Below are positions 43,360 to 53,006 of a stretch of DNA of 64,000 nucleotides, piece by piece. Location of the stretch: positions 14,195-78,194 of the forward strand of contig CAVPAL010000018.1 of the NCBI GenBank assembly GCA_963701435.1, given 5' to 3'. Numbering within the stretch: position 1 is the stretch's first letter; each line of letters opens with the position of its first letter. The notes under the pieces were generated by a model. The model was not told where the DNA came from. It searched no databases and saw only the letters and a list, made by a program, of their open reading frames with translations. Source of the stretch: JAACFF01 sp963701435. GTDB lineage: Bacteria > Chloroflexota > Anaerolineae > Promineifilales > Promineifilaceae. A program made the position numbers and the translations under genes.

Positions 43360-46356
43360 TCACTCTGGGGTCATTTCTGCTGGAAGAAACGGTTTGTCGG
43401 GTTGCAAGGGTGGGGGAATCGTCTCCAGGTCAATCACATATTCCCCAAACCGCTTGATGTGTTCGGTTAAGTAAGGGCTGAAGGTAGCCACGATGTCCAA
43501 ACTCACGTGGTGTCCTTCTTGAGCCATATCGTGTAACACATCTGTCATGTCTACCACGTTTTGCAGCATGATGGCATTGGCGATCAGGTCTTTGTACTTG
43601 ATTATCTTTTCGTTCTCGACAGGATCGCGAGATTTGAGGATGCCGTTACCCCCGAAGGTTATCCATTGCGAAAAGTCATTGTATGATTCTATCTTCGTCG
43701 TGGCCGCTCGAATCTCTCTGCGGAGTTGGGTATTGGAGACGTATTCCAGCAAAAACATGGTACGCAAAACACAGCCTAATTCTCGGAAAGCTTGGTAGAG
43801 TTTGTTCTTGGGATTATCGGTGCGCAGCTTTTGTAACAGCCAGGAGGGCAACACTTTGCCTTTGTGAATAGAAAGTATGACCTGCATTAAATTCTGCCAG
43901 TGGTCTTCGATAAGTTGCCAATTAACATGCCGGGTGAACCAGGTGTCAATGTGCTCAAAAGTGAGCGTCCTATCGGGTCGGTACATGGCCACCTTGTTCC
44001 AGTTCCGCATTCGAGGCATCAGCTTAATGCCCAGCAGGTGAGCCAGGCCAAAGACAACCTCAGATTGACCCTGAGTATCACCATGGACAGTATCTGGCTG
44101 GAGAACAGATTTATTCTTCAGCAAGCCATCGAGAATATAGACCGCTTCCCAGACACCGCAGGCGATAAAGTGACTGAAGAGCGCGACATAGGTATCGGAA
44201 ATGTGATGGTAGGCAATACCGCCATAGCCACCGTAACGGATATGTCGCTCCCCCAGAAGATTGTTTTCGTACAACTCGTAATGAGTGCCATCAGCGATGG
44301 CCGCTTTGCCCGTGCCCCACATATAAGGTAGACGGAAACGAGCAAACTCATCGATCACATCACGAATGGCCGTGTCGAGTTTGTCAGTAGTGATGTGTTG
44401 GGCATTGAGACGGCGGATAACCCGCTCGGTTACCAGACTGCGGGCATGGCGAGCTGTTTGGGCAGCACCTAAATTGCATCCGTAGCCAAAAATAGTGAGC
44501 AAATAACGAGATAGCGGGTCGCTCAGTTTGGGGTCAGACCCAGAGGGTGGGCCAAAATGTCGTGTATAACGCACCCAGTGATGAACATGATGCAAAATAT
44601 CTAATAAGTGACGCTCTGGCATCTTGGCTTTCATAATGGCTTCCAGTTCTTCGGCTTTCTCAGGCGATGGCTGCCGCACCAATTGACGCAAATGAGGCTT
44701 GCCGTCACTGTCAAAATAGAGATCGCTATCTTCTGCTTGGGCTTTATCCACACGCTTAGCCAATTGAATGAAACGTTGGCGCAAGCTTTTGACGAAACCG
44801 GCCGCAGTAGCCGGCAGGTCGACGGCCGTGCAGTATTCATCGAGAACAGCCTGACATTCTGCCCAAGATAGAAGCTGGGTGCGGTAATCGGCATACGTTT
44901 CCGTACCTTCTACATACAGGTCGCCGTTACGCAACCCATCAGCGATATGGCTGAAAATACAGATTTCCAGATGGTGCTTGTTAAACACGACCTCGCCATC
45001 TACCTTCTCTCGAATGAATGTTTGCCAACGCGGACCGGCAAACTCAATAGAAATCTTAGGCGGTAAATGGCTTCCCCGCTTGTTCTGGTGCTCTTTGATG
45101 AAATCCAGTCCCTGAATCAAACTCTGACTTTTGGTTGTCGACCGTACCCGTAATTGGGTCATCAGGCGAAATGGCATGGCCCGGTCACGGCGATAATAGT
45201 GGGGTAACAAGGGCAAATAATTGTTGTTGTGATAGGCTTGCAGCATCTCACATTCCATCTTCAGTTTTTCGGCCCCACCATTGGCCGTGATTATTTGTCG
45301 CACATGTTTGCCTAAAGCAGTATCTTTTTCCTCCTGTGCCAGGCTGTTTGTAGCTTCAGCCTGTTCAACCACATCGGCGAAGGCATCGATCAAGGTTTCG
45401 CTCATGGCTCGCTGCTGTTCATGTAGGTCATGTAAGCGTTGTTTGGCATGGCGATGCAGTAACCCGATTCGTTTGAGATACATCATGACAAGTTGGTCAC
45501 GGGTTCGCACCTGCATCCGGTGCAGTAAACACAAGAGCAAAGTGTATCGTTTTTCAGGCGTGGTGACGCCTTTGATATCACTGATTTCCATCTGGTAGGC
45601 TTGAGACGCAAACTGCTCCACTTTGGTGCTGGACAACACAGCAATGAAGGGTTGTGGGTCTATGATCTTTTCGATACGTTCCAAATGCTTTTCCCACTTT
45701 CGCACCCATTTCAAGGAGGCTTTGGCCGGTAACGCTTTGAGACGGGTGAACATATGGCGGGTGGCACCCTTTTCTCGAATCAGCAGTCCGTCTAAGATGG
45801 CTTTTTGTGCCGCAGTCAAATCGGCCGTAACTTGAGCATACAATTCGTGATGAACTTGATGACGCAGGTGGTTCACGAATTCATCCAACGTGCTGTAGCC
45901 CGGCAACTCAAAACGCTCCACAACCAACTGTTCGATGGCCACATTAATGAGATCCGCCGGGTCACTCATGGTTTGTGCCGTTTGCCGCACGATGTTGGTA
46001 ACGACCTCTGCCCCGCCTTCCCGATAAGGTTTGATGCCCAGATACCCATAAATCGCTTGTCGATACCGGCCCCGTGACGTGCGTGGCACATCCCCTGACT
46101 GACTTGGGGATTGTTGTTCCATTTTTCCAGCAACATGTTTCCGAATTTGTTTGGGAACTTGACTGAGTTTGGGCAGGTAGCCCAGCTTTTGAAAAGACTT
46201 CAACAGAATAGCCAATGACAGTTGTTGTGATTGACCGGAAGCCGCTTTGTTGATGAAGTTAATCTCATCTTCTGTCGGTGTATAAAATTCATCCAGTTCG
46301 GCTTGCGTGAGTGTTTTCTTGAAGCGCGGATAGGCAGTACGTTCAATCGAGGTCAT
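43360..46356 (-). CDS. tnpA: Tn3-family transposase
   Basis: Full-length DDE transposase of 998 residues, the usual Tn3-family size, performing replicative transposition. The N-terminal DUF4158-type DNA-binding part is present (MTSIERTAYPRFKKTLTQAEL...). Catalytic residues are in IADGTHY (Asp, about 685), HGDTQGQSE (Asp, about 758) and TKIESYND (Glu, about 889). GGAAGGG precedes the ATG. It is uninterrupted, in contrast with most neighbours, and poor in the ACGGCCGT motif (one copy), as expected of a recent arrival. Confidence 0.95.
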   Translation of the reverse strand: MTSIERTAYPRFKKTLTQAELDEFYTPTEDEINFINKAASGQSQQLSLAILLKSFQKLGYLPKLSQVPKQIRKHVAGKMEQQSPSQSGDVPRTSRGRYRQAIYGYLGIKPYREGGAEVVTNIVRQTAQTMSDPADLINVAIEQLVVERFELPGYSTLDEFVNHLRHQVHHELYAQVTADLTAAQKAILDGLLIREKGATRHMFTRLKALPAKASLKWVRKWEKHLERIEKIIDPQPFIAVLSSTKVEQFASQAYQMEISDIKGVTTPEKRYTLLLCLLHRMQVRTRDQLVMMYLKRIGLLHRHAKQRLHDLHEQQRAMSETLIDAFADVVEQAEATNSLAQEEKDTALGKHVRQIITANGGAEKLKMECEMLQAYHNNNYLPLLPHYYRRDRAMPFRLMTQLRVRSTTKSQSLIQGLDFIKEHQNKRGSHLPPKISIEFAGPRWQTFIREKVDGEVVFNKHHLEICIFSHIADGLRNGDLYVEGTETYADYRTQLLSWAECQAVLDEYCTAVDLPATAAGFVKSLRQRFIQLAKRVDKAQAEDSDLYFDSDGKPHLRQLVRQPSPEKAEELEAIMKAKMPERHLLDILHHVHHWVRYTRHFGPPSGSDPKLSDPLSRYLLTIFGYGCNLGAAQTARHARSLVTERVIRRLNAQHITTDKLDTAIRDVIDEFARFRLPYMWGTGKAAIADGTHYELYENNLLGERHIRYGGYGGIAYHHISDTYVALFSHFIACGVWEAVYILDGLLKNKSVLQPDTVHGDTQGQSEVVFGLAHLLGIKLMPRMRNWNKVAMYRPDRTLTFEHIDTWFTRHVNWQLIEDHWQNLMQVILSIHKGKVLPSWLLQKLRTDNPKNKLYQAFRELGCVLRTMFLLEYVSNTQLRREIRAATTKIESYNDFSQWITFGGNGILKSRDPVENEKIIKYKDLIANAIMLQNVVDMTDVLHDMAQEGHHVSLDIVATFSPYLTEHIKRFGEYVIDLETIPPPLQPDKPFLPAEMTPE

Positions 46357-46464
46357 GATTCCCTTCCCTAAAAACGATCCTTTTTGCTACAATGAAACTT
46401 GCATGAAAATCACTGATAATATGACAAGGAATTCTGGCAAGAATTGGGTTTTCAATCAAGTTTT
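46357..46464. promoter_or_regulatory. tnpA-tnpR intergenic region, probable res site
   Basis: The 108-bp region between the divergent transposase and resolvase genes is where Tn3 elements keep both promoters and the resolution site. I see short AT-rich partial repeats (TTGCTACAATGAAACTTGC) but could not define subsites I-III. Confidence 0.4.
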
Positions 46465-47094
46465 ATGAAACGGACCAACACGATTGCTTATTTGCGAGTT
46501 TCCACGGCCAATCAGGATGTCGAAAAAAACAAGAGTGACATCCTGCATCTGGCCAATGAAAAGGGATTGGGGAAAGTAAGGTGGGTCGAGGAACAGGCTT
46601 CCGGCCGCCTATCCTGGCGTAAACGTGAGATAGCTCAAGTTTTGGAAGAACTTCAATCTGGGGACAATTTGATCGTTAGTGAATTATCCAGACTCGGCCG
46701 TTCCATGCTGGAGTGTATGGAGATTCTCTCGATTGGCTCCCAAAAGCAAATCAATATCTATTCAGTCAAGGGGAACTGGCAGCTTGACCAATCTATCCAG
46801 TCCAAGATTCTGGCGATGGCTTTTGCGATGGCCGCTGAGATTGAACGGGATTTGATAAGCCAGCGGACAAAAGAAGCGCTCGCAGCCAAGAAAAGGGCTG
46901 GTATAAAATTGGGACGGCCAAAAGGAAGTGGGAGCAGCAAGCTGGATAAGCACCGGCCAGAAATTGAGGCGCTGTTAGAAACGGGTTCTACCCAACGATA
47001 TATTGCCAGCCGTTTCAACACCACTGAGTCCAATCTCAGCCGATGGATGAAGAAGCATAGGCTGAAGCGGAAGAAGCAGCCGAACAACATGTGA
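46465..47094 (+). CDS. tnpR: Tn3 resolvase (serine recombinase)
   Basis: 209-residue serine recombinase that resolves the Tn3 cointegrate. It starts MKRTNTIAYLRVSTANQD with nucleophile Ser in RVST. The motif SELSRLGRSM and the segment AAEIERDLISQRTKEAL precede LGRPKGSGSS and a C-terminal helix-turn-helix (STQRYIASRFNTTESNLSRWMKKH). An upstream frame extension to 46444 adds MGFQSSF and is less likely. Divergent from tnpA, the standard Tn3 layout. Confidence 0.92.
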   Translation: MKRTNTIAYLRVSTANQDVEKNKSDILHLANEKGLGKVRWVEEQASGRLSWRKREIAQVLEELQSGDNLIVSELSRLGRSMLECMEILSIGSQKQINIYSVKGNWQLDQSIQSKILAMAFAMAAEIERDLISQRTKEALAAKKRAGIKLGRPKGSGSSKLDKHRPEIEALLETGSTQRYIASRFNTTESNLSRWMKKHRLKRKKQPNNM

Positions 47095-47100
47095 ATAAAC

Positions 47101-47122
47101 GGATGTTTTACGTATTTACCCC
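47101..47122 (-). repeat. Diverged internal Tn3 end
   Basis: Read on the minus strand: GGGGTAAATACGTAAAACATCC, 18 of 22 identical to the left end. It sits 7 bp after the resolvase stop and probably marks the former right end of a transposon without cargo. Confidence 0.65.
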
Positions 47123-47145
47123 ATCTACTTCCATATAGTTATTCA

Positions 47146-47176
47146 GATTGGTTCAACCTATCAGATTGAACCAATC
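47146..47176. terminator. Hairpin between tnpR and the cargo operon
   Basis: GATTGGTTCAA pairs perfectly with TTGAACCAATC around 9 bases. It lies 9 bp beyond the end of the minus-strand SnoaL-like gene and 52 bp after tnpR, and is probably a terminator for both directions. Confidence 0.55.
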
Positions 47177-47184
47177 TATCGGAT

Positions 47185-47616
47185 TCAGGCCGCTTCCGGC
47201 GTGGGGACGAGTCCCAACTGCTGCATCAGGCCCAGGGTGTCAAGGAAGTTCCAAATCTCGACGATCTTTCCACCGGCCAGGCGATAAATGGCTGCTCCTG
47301 TGACCGTGAGCTGCTTGCCAGTGGCCGGAGCGCCCATGAACTCATTCTGGTGCGTGGCCGTCATCGTATAACGCGTAACGACCTTACTACCTTCGGCGAT
47401 CAAATCGTGTAAAGTAATCTCTATGTCCGGCAAACTCCCTCTCGCTCCGCCAATGATAGCTTTCAGAGAGTCCCGCCCATTCAGGCCTGGGATTTGCTGT
47501 TCAGGGTGCTCAACGACGTCCTTGGCCAGGCATTTGTCCAGATAATCGAGACGGCCGTTATTCCACACCTGCTCAAAATAACCTTGCACAACTGCTTTAT
47601 TTGCTTCTGTTGACAT
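47185..47616 (-). CDS. SnoaL-like ester cyclase family protein
   Basis: 143-residue protein of the SnoaL-like/NTF2 superfamily, small cone-shaped proteins that include polyketide cyclases and many uncharacterised ester cyclases. Typical features: VVQGYFEQVWNNGRLDYLDKC at the start, LPDIEITLHDLIAEGSKVVTRYTM in the middle and GKIVEIWNFLDTLGLMQQLG near the end. AGGAG lies 7 bases before the ATG. It is the last gene of the four-gene cargo operon of the Tn3 element; substrate unknown. Confidence 0.85.
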   Translation of the reverse strand: MSTEANKAVVQGYFEQVWNNGRLDYLDKCLAKDVVEHPEQQIPGLNGRDSLKAIIGGARGSLPDIEITLHDLIAEGSKVVTRYTMTATHQNEFMGAPATGKQLTVTGAAIYRLAGGKIVEIWNFLDTLGLMQQLGLVPTPEAA

Positions 47617-47703
47617 TTGATTTCTCCTATTTGTGTTTGGCTGGAACGGCCGTTGCCTTCACAGCCCAACTGTTATGAATATGTTTGTCAATGTATCAAT
47701 TCC

Positions 47704-48261
47704 TCAGGCGAATGCCGGCCAGTTGGCTGTTCCGGTCTGGGCTGATTGTGTTTCAAGAACGGTTTTCAGATAGGCCAGATTGGTGGCCATTTCCTCTCCA
47801 CATTGTTGGGAAAGCTTTTCCGGATCCATCCGCTCGACCATTTTCCCCAGGAGCTGGAAATGAACCCCCTGGGTAACCCGTGCCCCTGCACCCTGAGGTT
47901 CCAGATTGATTTCCCATTCTGCTTTGGCGTTGAGGCCCCCTTTCTTTTTGGGAGCTATTGCTGTCCAGGCAACACGTCGGTTCGTATCCAAAGCCGTAAT
48001 TTCGGCCTCGGTATAACCTGTCCCGCCCATCAGCTTGCCCAGCAAAGGAAAGAGCATCTTCATGAGCCAGGGCGTATTCCGTGGCGGTTTCTCTTTCGTC
48101 CGAAAAACAGAGCCGACCCCAACTGGTCCATCCGTGATTTTTGTCATCTCTGTGGGCTGGTGATTCCACTCCACGTGCCGGGAGAAATCGCCCACATAGT
48201 CGTAGACCGACTCAACCGGGGCCGCGATTACGATGGTGCACTCACTTGTAAATTCTGCCAT
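47704..48261 (-). CDS. SRPBCC-family (polyketide cyclase/START-like) protein
   Basis: 185-residue member of the SRPBCC superfamily with a large hydrophobic ligand cavity. The N-terminal strand and helix pattern ECTIVIAAPVESVYDYVGDFSRHVEWN is typical, and the C-terminal helix follows GARVTQGVHFQLLGKMVERMDPEKL. The ribosome-binding site is GGAGG. Often annotated as a polyketide cyclase or stress-response ligand binder. It lies in the Tn3 cargo with SnoaL-like and other small genes; the ligand cannot be told. Confidence 0.85.
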   Translation of the reverse strand: MAEFTSECTIVIAAPVESVYDYVGDFSRHVEWNHQPTEMTKITDGPVGVGSVFRTKEKPPRNTPWLMKMLFPLLGKLMGGTGYTEAEITALDTNRRVAWTAIAPKKKGGLNAKAEWEINLEPQGAGARVTQGVHFQLLGKMVERMDPEKLSQQCGEEMATNLAYLKTVLETQSAQTGTANWPAFA

Positions 48262-48321
48262 TGTTAAACCTCCATATAACTTTCTGGGCGGTACGGGGTG
48301 TTTTTATGCACCCGCACCTGA

Positions 48322-48678
48322 TCACTTGATAATAATATCGTCCCAACTGCCCAGTGATGTCAGTGAATAGCTGGCAGCCTGGGCGATTTTCAGCAAATCC
48401 AGTCCATGCAAAGTCAGGATCTGCTGCCGGAGCCAGCGCTCAAAGGGTGTACGCATTTTCGCCAGCCGGGCCAGAGCCGCTTTACTGTCGCCGACGGACA
48501 GATTCACGATAACAGCCGTTCCGCCCGGCGTCTCATTTAGCCAAACCTGCTCCACCAGCAAATCAAGCTGACGGCACCAGACCCTGAACGCCCGGCCTTG
48601 CGAACCCTGGAGCTCTTGCATAAATCTCCGCCAGGCTTCCTCTTTATTCGGCATCACGGGGATGATGAGCATCGTCAT
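48322..48678 (-). CDS. Small dimeric alpha/beta-barrel-like protein (DUF6176-like)
   Basis: 118 residues, MTMLIIPVMPNKEEAWRRFM..., with VWLNETPGGTAVIVNLSVGD in the middle and PFERWLRQQILTLHGLDL before the end. This pattern resembles DUF6176/antibiotic-biosynthesis-monooxygenase-like small proteins. The second ATG (48672) has better spacing to GAGG than the first. It is the second gene of the divergent cargo operon. I cannot assign a reaction. Confidence 0.6.
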   Translation of the reverse strand: MTMLIIPVMPNKEEAWRRFMQELQGSQGRAFRVWCRQLDLLVEQVWLNETPGGTAVIVNLSVGDSKAALARLAKMRTPFERWLRQQILTLHGLDLLKIAQAASYSLTSLGSWDDIIIK

Positions 48679-48741
48679 ACCTCACTTTTACCTTGCTGGA
48701 ACCTGAACGTTCCCAATCCTGCTCAAAGACCTTGTTCTCGT

Positions 48742-48984
48742 TTATAAGCTGGCCTGCGCCTTCCCGCTGACTTGCTTTTGCAAATAAAAGAGGTTGACTA
48801 GGACGATAAAGGCGTTTAAGGTGGCAACCGGATAGGCGCCGATAGAAAATCCGTAGACAGTAAAGAGCAAAGAACCAGACAGATTAATCACCCGCAGCTT
48901 GGTCAACGATCGCATCATCAAAGATATTGCGACTAAAGTAGAAGCCAAATACCCTAAAAACTCTAAATAATTGATTGTGCTCAT
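48742..48984 (-). CDS. Small membrane protein, YgjV-like
   Basis: 80-residue hydrophobic protein with three predicted helices, YLEFLGYLASTLVAISLMM, LRVINLSGSLLFTVYGFSIG and ATLNAFIVLVNLFYL, in the pattern of the YgjV inner membrane family. It is the first gene of the minus-strand cargo operon, 104 bp from the divergent regulator pseudogene. Function unknown. Confidence 0.65.
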   Translation of the reverse strand: MSTINYLEFLGYLASTLVAISLMMRSLTKLRVINLSGSLLFTVYGFSIGAYPVATLNAFIVLVNLFYLQKQVSGKAQASL

Positions 48985-49087
48985 AAATCACATCCTTTAT
49001 AATCTTTATCATCACTATGACCTCATCCTAACAAACAGACGCGATCAAAGCGCGATCAGGCTCGTCGCAAACGCGATCACCAGGATT

Positions 49088-52000
49088 ATGACCCTTTTGA
49101 AAGTGCAGACTTTGGGCGTACCAGATGTACGCTATCAAGGATAAAAGGCTCAAATTTCGCAGTCGCAAGGCGCTGGCTCTGCTGATTTACCTGGCGGTTG
49201 AGTCAGGGTCCACACAGCCGGGAGAAATTGATCGATCTCTTGTGGTCGCCCGGCGATGCCCGACAGGGGCGTGTCTCTCTGCGAACAGCCCTGTCTCAGG
49301 TGCGGCAGGCCTTGCGGGTGACAGGCTCACCCGGTATTGTGACGACAAATGATCTGGTGCGCCTTGATCTGGATCTGCCGTTGCAGCTAGACCTCAACCT
49401 GATCACCAACGCCCTCCTGCCAGAAGCGACAGCCGCTGATTGGCAAACGGCCTAAACGCCAATCGTGGCCAATTCCTGGAAGATTTCAACCTGGCGGATG
49501 CTCCGGCTTCGACGAGTGGGTATCCTGGCATCGCGAGCATTGGCACGACCAAATGGAGCGTGTCTTCCAATCGGCTGACCACTTATCAGCTTGACCGGGG
49601 CGAAGGAGAGCAGGCGATACAAACGGCCGGGCAATGGGTGGCTCACTCATCACTGAACGAAACAGCCTATCGCTGCCTCATGGAAGCTCAGGCACGCAGC
49701 GGGGATCGAACTGCCGCGCTGCAAACCTACCAGCAGTGCCAACACGTGCTCAAGGCTGATTTAGACATCGTTCCAGGGCCAGAAATATCGGCTCTCACTG
49801 AGCGCATACGACAGGGTGAAATGAGAAAGCTGACGCATGAATCGACCTCATCCTTCGCCTCGCGTCCCTTGCGCTTGCCCTTTGTCGGCCGGTCAGCGGC
49901 GTACAGCCAGTTGGTTGCTGCCTTACGTACGGCCGTTCAAGGTACAACAACGGTAACGGCCGTCATAGGTGCAGCCGGCATGGGCAAAACCCACCTGGTT
50001 GAAGCCTTTTTGGATGGCGCACAGTTCGACTAGAGCAGGTGTGGACATTTTGCGGGGCCGCGCCTACGAAATGGGCGGTCGCCTGCCTTACCAGCCATTA
50101 GTAGCCGCCTTCCGCTCACGGTTGGAGCAGGAAAACGCACCCGAAGATCTGCTGGATGATGTCTGGCTGGCCGAATTGAGCCAATTGTTTCCTGAACTGC
50201 GTGCCCGTTATCCCGATCTGCCGCCGCCCTTAACCGGTGGGCCGACTTTGTCCGCGCCCGCCTGTTTGAAGCAGTAGCCCAACTTGGTCGCGCTCTGGCC
50301 GCTCGGCAGCCCCCTGATTCTTTTCCTGGATGATTGGCAGTGGGCTGAAAGCAGCACCCTTGATATGCTGCATTACCTCAGCCAGAGTTGGGCTGAAAGC
50401 AGACACGCCACTCCTGTGCTCGTGTTAACGATGCGGCAGGAGGCACTCTTGACCACCCCTGCTTTACAGGAGTGGCTGATGGGCAGTTGAGCGCGATGTG
50501 CCTGTGACCCGTATTGAATTGGCCGAGTTAACGGCCGTTGACATCCAGCAATTTGTCCAGCAGATGGCCACAACCGAGCTCAGCCAATCTCCAGCCTGAT
50601 GAAGACAGCGCCGTCCGGCAATTTAGCGACTGGCTGTATCAGGAAACAGGCGGTCAGCCGTTTTTCCTTCACGAGCGGGTGAAGATGTTAGTCGAGCAAA
50701 GCATTTTACGGCCGGTAGCAGGGGACGGTCGTTCTGTGTTCGACATCCCGTCCGCCTGGCAGCAGCTACAAAGCCAAAAACAACTTCCCCTGCCGACTAC
50801 CGTGCGCCAGGCCCTGCTGGCGCGGCAAAGCCGCCTCAGCGAGACGGCGGTTTCCTTGTTGTGGGCCAGTGCCGTGGTCGGGCGCGATTGCACGTTTCGA
50901 GCGTCTGTGCCAGGTGTCTGGTGTGGCTGAATTGGCCGGGCTGACGGCGCTAGAGGAACTGCTAAACGGCCGCTTCCTCCTGGAAGACAACTCGGCCCGC
51001 CGGCCATACACTTTTGCCCACGACTACATCCGCGAAGTGGCTTACACTGAAGCCGGCGAAGCCCGTCGCCGGCTCTTCCACCGCCGCGCCCTGGTCGCCT
51101 TGGAGCGAGACGAGGCCCCTCCGGCCGAACTGGCCTTTCACGCGCTGGCGGCTCAACTGGACGAACCGGCTTTCCGCTATGGTGCGGCCGCGGGGGATGC
51201 CGCCAAACAGGCTCATGCATATACAGAAGCGCTGGCCTATTATGACCAGGCCCGTGAATTGGTTAAAACAAACCACTAGCTGTTGATAGCCATCTTGTTA
51301 GGCCAACTTTATACCAATCGCGGCCGCACATTGGAACTCAGCCAGCAATATGAATCAGCCCAGGACAACTACCAGGAAATGATTGATCTGGCTGCTGAGC
51401 GTAACGACTCAGCCATGCGACTGGCTGCCCTGACAAGCCAATGTATTGTGCGGGCAACGCAAACCCCTCTTTTCAACTTAGCAGAAGCACGAATCCTGGC
51501 CGAAGAAGCCCTGACTCTGGCTCGCCAGCTCGGTGACAAGGCAACTGAAGCCAAAGTGTTGTGGGGCATGCTCTTGGTAGCAACATGGGGCGAGGGAGAC
51601 CATGACAAAGCACTGGCTTACGGCTTGCGCTCCCTGGAGTTGGCCCGCGAATTGGATCTCAAAGAGCAAATGGGCTTCACTTACCAGGATTTGGCGAATG
51701 TTTACCGCAATCTGAATCAGTTGGACAGATGCCCAAAGGACGAACCAGGCAGCCCTGGAGATCTGGCAGGAACTGGGAAATTTGCCCATGCTGGTCGATG
51801 CCTACACCATGCAGCAGATGAACCATTTTATGGCTGGGTGAATTAGATAGTTCGCTGACCTTCGCTGAAGAAGCCTTACGTCTCAGCCGCTCGATCAATC
51901 ATGCCTGGAGCCAGGTTGTGTCTCTCGGTTTTTTGGCTCAAGTTTTAACCGAACTCGGCGATGCGGGTCGACGGCGGAGATGCTACACGAACGGGAACGA

Positions 52001-52705
52001 GTAACCGCAGCCGTCGGCGCGGCTTTCATATCACCTATAAGTATCTTATCCATGCGGGTCGGCTTTCTCTCGCTTTGTCCCTGGGCGTATGGGAACACGT
52101 GGTCCCATTGGGCGAAGAACTTTACGAGAATCGTCACAATTTCATCCCTGTTTTTTTGCCCTACATGATGGGATGTTGTCATCCAACTCAAGGTTGCTTG
52201 AAGGCAACCTGGAACAGGCACAACAAATTTGGGATGAGATTTCTCCTACGGCGATCGATATCAGCCTCTCTTGTAGCGGGGCCACTGAGGCGGCCGAACT
52301 CTATCTCCTCTTGGCTCAAAAAAATTTTCAACTGACCCTTGAACGTGCCCAGGATATTGTTGAGCGATGCCGCCAGATTGGGTATCGTGGCTACCTGCCT
52401 GAGGTTTTGTGGTTACAAGGAAGGGCCTGGATAGGGCTAAAACAGTGGGAGCAAGCACATGAGACGCTAACTGAAGCCTTAAACATTTCGCAGCATAACG
52501 GAGAACGCCGCCTGAGATGGCGCATTCTGTCCAGTCTGATCGGAAATTACCGCAGGCCCAAGGAAAACAAAGCGAGGCAGACCGTTATAAAAAGATGGGG
52601 CAAGAAGTTATCAGGACCATTACCAGCCATATTGAAAATGAGGAACTGCATACCGCTTTTCTGGCAACAACGGCCGTACAATCACTATTATCGGCCAACA
52701 GATGA
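49088..52705 (+). pseudogene. AfsR/BTAD-type ATPase regulator, many frameshifts
   Basis: Remains of a large SARP/AfsR-like activator of about 1200 residues. In order: a winged-helix start (MTLLKVQTLGV...KFRSRKALALLIYLAVE), a bacterial transcriptional activation domain (EQAIQTAGQWVAHSSLNETA, then LKADLDIVPGPEI), an AAA ATPase (LPFVGRSAAY, P-loop GAAGMGKTHLVE, Walker B LILFLDDWQW) and TPR repeats (LEQAQQIWDEIS...). The reading frame changes at least near 49220, 49490, 50030, 50270, 50490, 50590, 50890, 51270, 51730 and 51950. It faces the four-gene cargo operon and was probably its activator. Confidence 0.85.
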
Positions 52706-52784
52706 GAGGGGCGTGGCATATTGGCTGTCGGATTCTTGCTGCCCTGACCGAATTGGAAAATTCAAGAGACAATGGGGCGGAAGC

Positions 52785-52822
52785 CGAGTGGATATTTTTC
52801 CGACGTATTACGAATTTACCCC
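52785..52822 (-). repeat. Tn3 right terminal inverted repeat
   Basis: The reverse strand reads GGGGTAAATTCGTAATACGT and onwards, 36 of 38 identical to the left end at 43298. It lies 80 bp after the regulator pseudogene. Confidence 0.8.
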
Positions 52823-53006
52823 TATGCGTCCCTCAGCCTGTTGGGAACTTCTAACCCGTATTCTGTTCTAGCCAGCGGGGCTTCGGACAGCAGACCGATG
52901 TGCATTCGCACCGCTGGTCAAGTTCTCATATCGCGAGGCTGCTGACCTCAACAGGACTCAGGGATTCATTTCTCCTCAGGCGCTAAAACCACTATAGGAG
53001 GTGTTT

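Larger units (their letters stand above)
43298..52822. mobile_element. Tn3-family transposon with cargo
   Basis: 9.5 kb unit bounded by inverted repeats that match in 36 of 38 positions (start GGGGTAAATTCGTAATACGT). It contains an intact Tn3-type transposase (minus), a divergently transcribed resolvase, four small cargo genes and a degraded regulator gene. Flanks of 5 bp (TATTT on the left, TATGC on the right) do not form a target duplication, so the ends may have been rearranged after insertion. A third, diverged end lies at 47122 just after the resolvase, suggesting that a smaller unit existed before. Confidence 0.75.

Noticed and set aside
43298..47122. Simple 3.8 kb Tn3 element as the present unit
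   Set aside because: The internal end is clearly more diverged from the left end than the end at 52822 is, so the larger unit is the better pair. No target duplication supports either.
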